Shown here piece after piece: positions 60,883-64,000 of a stretch of DNA of 64,000 nucleotides (position 1 is its first letter; each line of letters opens with the position of its first letter). Source of the DNA: Alkalicoccus luteus. Its GTDB lineage: Bacteria; Bacillota; Bacilli; Bacillales; Salisediminibacteriaceae. The stretch lies in the NCBI GenBank assembly GCA_052061695.1, contig JBPZEY010000006.1, one strand, 5' to 3'. The notes under the pieces were generated by a model, which worked only from the letters and a program-made list of their open reading frames with translations, did not search any database and had not been told where the DNA came from. Made by a program: the position numbers and the translations under genes.

Positions 60883-61695
60883 TTGCATTGGAAAAACTTG
60901 TACCGCGGCGCAATGATGGGTATTTGCGATATCATACCCGGCGTAAGTGGAGGAACAATGGCATTGATACTGGGTATTTACCGCGATTTTATCAGCGCAA
61001 TCAGCGGTTTTTTCAGCAGAGACTGGAGCAGGCATCTCGGTTTTCTTGTTCCGCTTGCGGCAGGAATGGGAACAGCAATTGTACTGCTCGCCGGCGTCAT
61101 GAATTATTTTTTGAGCAATTATTTTCAGGAAACGAACTTTTTATTTACCGGGCTCCTGATCGGTGTCATTCCGCTGCTTATTAAACAATCGGAAGCCTCC
61201 CGCTCGTTTCGCCCATTCCATTTTGCGATGATGCTGTTTACTGCGGCAGGGGCTATGTATATTGGCGACACTGCACAGCGAGCCGCTGAAACCGGTATTA
61301 TAGAAGTGACAGCAGGTAACGCCTGGCTCTTCTTTATTGCCGGATGGGCAGCCAGTATGGCCATGCTTCTTCCCGGGGTGAGCGGCGCATTTGTTCTGCT
61401 GCTGTTTGGTGTCTACCATACGGCTACCAATGCCCTTTCTGTCACGAATCCTGACTTTGCGGTGATCGCAGTCGTTGGAGCAGGGGTTGTAACAGGATTT
61501 ATTTTGAGCAGCAAAGCAATTAAGTATTTGTTTCAGCATTATCCGGCGGGTGTTTATGCCGCCATTATCGGTTTAATCACTGGATCTGTCTTTACGATTT
61601 ATCCCGGCTTTGGAGCCGGAAATGACTTTATGAGCCTGGCAACGTTTGCTGCCGGTGCTTCTGCAGCATATATACTGAGTTTAAAACAGCCCTGA
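60883..61695 (+). CDS. popT: DUF368 membrane protein, undecaprenyl-phosphate translocase (PopT type)
   Basis: 270 residues from a TTG 9 bases after AAAGGAG. Eight or so hydrophobic helices are visible. The MGICDIIPGVSGGTMALILGIYRD opening and the mirrored ASMAMLLPGVSGAFVLLLFGVYH in the second half are the DUF368 twin signature. The family recycles undecaprenyl phosphate across the membrane and is needed at alkaline pH in some bacteria (reported in 2023). It sits where B. subtilis has spoVB, between yajC and comN/secDF. The carrier role here is inferred from the family. Confidence 0.85.
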   Translation: MHWKNLYRGAMMGICDIIPGVSGGTMALILGIYRDFISAISGFFSRDWSRHLGFLVPLAAGMGTAIVLLAGVMNYFLSNYFQETNFLFTGLLIGVIPLLIKQSEASRSFRPFHFAMMLFTAAGAMYIGDTAQRAAETGIIEVTAGNAWLFFIAGWAASMAMLLPGVSGAFVLLLFGVYHTATNALSVTNPDFAVIAVVGAGVVTGFILSSKAIKYLFQHYPAGVYAAIIGLITGSVFTIYPGFGAGNDFMSLATFAAGASAAYILSLKQP

Positions 61696-61711
61696 CAGGA
61701 GGAGAACGTCC

Positions 61712-62005
61712 ATGGAAGAACAATGGGATGTGTGGAAAGAAAAGCTCGGACCTGTGCTTGTGAGTAAAGCTGAAGAATGGCGCATATATGGTCATGAACA
61801 GGTGACAGAAGAAGAGGTCTGGAATACGTTTAAGGAAAAGATGAAGCGAAAAAGTGATATTCCGGACAGCATCCGGCTGCACTGGATCACAGCGGAGCTG
61901 TTTAAAACCTCTGCTTCCGATTATATGACGCAGCTGACCGTGGGTGCGTATAAAGCTGACGACTGGTTTACATCGAAAGGCAGTTTTTCACTGAAAGATC
62001 TTTAA
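61712..62005 (+). CDS. comN: Post-transcriptional regulator ComN
   Basis: 97 residues, the family length (98 in B. subtilis, from memory). The sequence carries the conserved SKAEEWRIYGHEQVTEEEVW and IRLHWITAELF stretches. In B. subtilis, ComN controls comE operon mRNA and is drawn to poles by DivIVA. It lies directly before secD, as in B. subtilis. No comE genes are in this window. An AGGAGGAG site precedes the ATG. Confidence 0.85.
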   Translation: MEEQWDVWKEKLGPVLVSKAEEWRIYGHEQVTEEEVWNTFKEKMKRKSDIPDSIRLHWITAELFKTSASDYMTQLTVGAYKADDWFTSKGSFSLKDL

Positions 62006-62106
62006 GATATGCTTCATTGACAGGCTGGAAAACGACTGGCTATAATGAGGCAGATGTTCCGCCGTACATAAGGCTTGTGCGGAATGGATAGAAGGAGGAC
62101 ATGGCA

Positions 62107-63432
62107 TTGGCTAAGAGAAGAAAGGGAGTTCGCAGCAGTCTGATCGCACTCTTTTTCGTGATCATTACAGCGCTTGGAATTTTAATTGCCTCCAACGTTA
62201 TGGATCACGTCGATGATATCAGTCTTGGTCTGGATCTCCAGGGTGGTTTCGAAGTGCTGTATGAAGTGCAGCCTCTCGATGGGGAAGAAGGAACAGAAAT
62301 TAACCGTGAACTGCTGACAGATACGGTCAGTGCACTGAATGCGCGAATTGACGTGCTCGGCGTGTCAGAACCGAGTATTAATATCGAAGGGGACGACCGG
62401 ATCCGCGTACAGCTCGCCGGAGTAGATGATCAGGAGCAGGCGCGCGAGCTTCTGTCCACACAGGCACGACTTGAATTCCGCGATACAGACGACGAGTTGA
62501 AAATGGATGGCTCTGACTTGGTAGAAGGCGGAGCTCGTCAAAACTTCAGGGAACAGACGAACGAGCCGATTGTGACTGTTACCGTGGATGATGCGAATTT
62601 GTTCGGTGAAATTACGGAAGAAATCTCACAGCGCCCGTTTCCGGATAATCGACTCGTTATCTGGCTGGACTATGAGGAAGGCGATTCGTACGAAGAAGAA
62701 ATGCAGCGGGAAGACTCTAAAATCGTCTCAGCACCAAGCGTCGACGAGCGGATCCAATCCCGCGACGTCATGATAACCGGAGATTTTACACAGGAATCTG
62801 CGGCTGATCTCGCAGGTATTTTGAATGCAGGAGCACTGCCGGTTGAGCTGGAGGAGCTTCAGCTGAACTCTGTCGGGGCGCAGCTTGGAGAACAGTCGAT
62901 GGAGCTTGCCGTATATGCAGGCTTCATTGGGATTGCGCTTATTTTCGGCTATATGCTTCTCTATTACCGGTTTATGGGAATGATCGCTGTGCTTACGCTC
63001 AGCGCGTACATTTACCTGGTGCTTGTCATCTTTAACTGGCTGAACGCTGTTCTCACGCTTCCGGGAATCGCGGCCTTAATACTTGGTGTCGGGATGGCTG
63101 TCGATGCGAATATTATTACGTTTGAGCGGATAAAGGATGAACTCCGCTACGGACGATCGGTGATGAGCGCCTTTAAAGCAGGGAGCAGAAGGTCGCTGTC
63201 GACGATTCTTGATGCGAATATCACGACTATTCTCGCAGCAGGTGTGCTGTTTTATTTCGGTACAAGCGCCGTACAGGGCTTTGCCGTCATGCTGATCGTG
63301 AGCATCCTGACTAGCTTTGTCACAGCTGTATTTGGTGCAAGGCTGCTGCTGGGTCTCTGGGTAAACAGCAGGGCGCTGAACCGCAAGCAGAAGCTTTTTG
63401 GAGTAAAGGAGCGTGAGATTCGTGAACTTTGA
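62107..63432 (+). CDS. secD: Protein translocase subunit SecD
   Basis: 441 residues if the TTG at 62107 is used, 8 bases after AAGGAGG; the ATG at 62101 is too close to that site but possible. Helix 1 (about 12-30) is followed by DLQGGFEVLYEV (D1 motif), a large outside domain rich in Glu and Asp, then five C-terminal helices with GVGMAVDANIITFERIKDE. It pulls exported proteins after SecYEG using the ion gradient. B. subtilis has a fused SecDF; here SecD ends and SecF begins separately, overlapping by 11 bases. Confidence 0.93.
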   Translation: MAKRRKGVRSSLIALFFVIITALGILIASNVMDHVDDISLGLDLQGGFEVLYEVQPLDGEEGTEINRELLTDTVSALNARIDVLGVSEPSINIEGDDRIRVQLAGVDDQEQARELLSTQARLEFRDTDDELKMDGSDLVEGGARQNFREQTNEPIVTVTVDDANLFGEITEEISQRPFPDNRLVIWLDYEEGDSYEEEMQREDSKIVSAPSVDERIQSRDVMITGDFTQESAADLAGILNAGALPVELEELQLNSVGAQLGEQSMELAVYAGFIGIALIFGYMLLYYRFMGMIAVLTLSAYIYLVLVIFNWLNAVLTLPGIAALILGVGMAVDANIITFERIKDELRYGRSVMSAFKAGSRRSLSTILDANITTILAAGVLFYFGTSAVQGFAVMLIVSILTSFVTAVFGARLLLGLWVNSRALNRKQKLFGVKEREIREL

Positions 63433-64000
63433 TCATGAAACGTCGAAGCTGGACTTCGTCCGTCATCGGAAAACGTTTTTCGGCATCACTCTCGCTTATT
63501 TACTGACAGGGATTATTCTGCTGGCAACGATGGGACTCAATTTAGGCATCGACTTTGAAAGCGGAACGACGGTTGATGTGCTGACAGAGGAAGCAGTTAC
63601 TGCCGAAGAAATTGAAAACGAATTTCAGTCAATAGGGTTTGAGCCGGACGATGTTGTCCTGGCCGGAGATAATAACGAGATCGGCCGGGCCTCTTTTATC
63701 GGCGGCCTTGATCAGCAGGAATCAATGCAGATTCAGTCTCATTTTGAAGAAGAGTACGGGGCGGTGCCAAATGTAAGCACAGTTTCTCCTATCGTAGGTC
63801 AGGAGCTAGCGCAAAACGCGATTATTTCTGTGTTAATCGCAACCGTCGGGATCATTATCTACGTAACCATCCGATTTGAGCTTTTATATGGGATTGCTGC
63901 CATCGTCGCTCTGTTTCATGATGCGCTGTTTATCATCACCGTTTTTGCGATTTTACAAATGGAAGTGAACATTCCGTTTATTGCGGCGGTGCTTACGATC
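63422..64000 (+). CDS. secF: Protein translocase subunit SecF (partial, runs off the window)
   Basis: The first 193 codons are open, from a GTG after AAAGGAGCGTGAGATTC to the right end with no stop. N-terminal helix 1 (about 21-40) is followed by LNLGIDFESGTTVDV, the SecF equivalent of the D1 motif. An acidic outside domain and the start of the membrane bundle (VLIATVGIIIYVTIRFELLYG) follow. It completes the SecD partner. The C-terminal part lies beyond 64000. Confidence 0.92.
   Translation, partial: MNFDHETSKLDFVRHRKTFFGITLAYLLTGIILLATMGLNLGIDFESGTTVDVLTEEAVTAEEIENEFQSIGFEPDDVVLAGDNNEIGRASFIGGLDQQESMQIQSHFEEEYGAVPNVSTVSPIVGQELAQNAIISVLIATVGIIIYVTIRFELLYGIAAIVALFHDALFIITVFAILQMEVNIPFIAAVLTI

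Noticed and set aside
1..64000. tRNA, rRNA, CRISPR arrays, prophage genes and transposases
   Set aside because: Gaps were read for these and nothing convincing was found. The dispersed repeats are not regularly spaced and no transposase fragment was recognised.

Overview
This window is 64 kb of a Bacillaceae chromosome with about half G+C (judged by eye). The gene order closely follows Bacillus subtilis: yheE/yheB/yheA, yhaO-yhaN, yhaM, prsA, hpr(scoC), serC, hit, ecsAB, yhaA, pbpF-hemEHY, then spo0B-obg-pheB-pheA and yebC-ruvAB-queA-tgt-yajC-comN-secDF. Spo0B implies a spore former. Several proteins are very acidic (PrsA, the YpmS-like protein, the CssS linker) and a DUF368 carrier is present, which suggests a halophilic or alkaliphilic member such as an Alkalicoccus/Salisediminibacterium-type lineage. 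That placement is inference and no species can be named. No rRNA, tRNA, CRISPR array, prophage or intact insertion sequence was seen.

Layout. 0.3-12 kb: a UbiB-family kinase-like protein with a small phasin-like partner; pseudouridine catabolism (psuK-psuG); an orphan trehalose PTS transporter with two TreR-type operators; a GntR-ABC module of the YtrA/YtrB type; cytochrome bd oxidase (cydA-cydB-cydS). Non-coding dispersed repeats lie at 1-290 and 8.6-9.26 kb. 12-22 kb: an atypical LuxR-type regulator, an NAD(P)-binding protein, a CcdA-like membrane protein and an eight-gene operon for isovaleryl-CoA to acetoacetate (yngJ/H/HB/G/F/E-like) ending in scoAB. A sigma-A promoter and a FadR-like box precede that operon.

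22-34.6 kb: DnaQ-like exonuclease, MsmX-type sugar ABC ATPase, PucR/CdaR-type regulator overlapping yheE, yheB, yheA, a thioesterase, yhzD-like, the YhaO-YhaN SbcCD-like pair, a CssR-CssS secretion-stress two-component system and the exoribonuclease YhaM. 34.6-46.9 kb: a small unknown protein, PrsA, a small membrane protein, a YpmS-like protein, a DUF3267-like protein, Hpr, SerC, Hit, EcsAB, an M20 amidohydrolase, CcdA and a class A penicillin-binding protein. This stretch concentrates functions in secretion, exported-protein folding and envelope maintenance.

47-64 kb: the last three steps of the coproporphyrin-dependent haem branch (hemE, hemH/cpfC, hemY/cgoX), an arginase-family protein with an altered metal-ligand motif, Spo0B and Obg, phenylalanine synthesis, YebC, RuvAB, queuosine tRNA modification (queA, tgt), YajC, a PopT-type undecaprenyl-phosphate carrier, ComN and SecD. 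SecF runs off the right end. The window is mostly ordinary core genome. The most interesting points are the arginase-family motif change, the secretion-stress neighbourhood, the terminator-like hairpin in front of hpr, the degenerate-receiver regulator next to cydA, the CydS-type subunit, and popT in the sec cluster.
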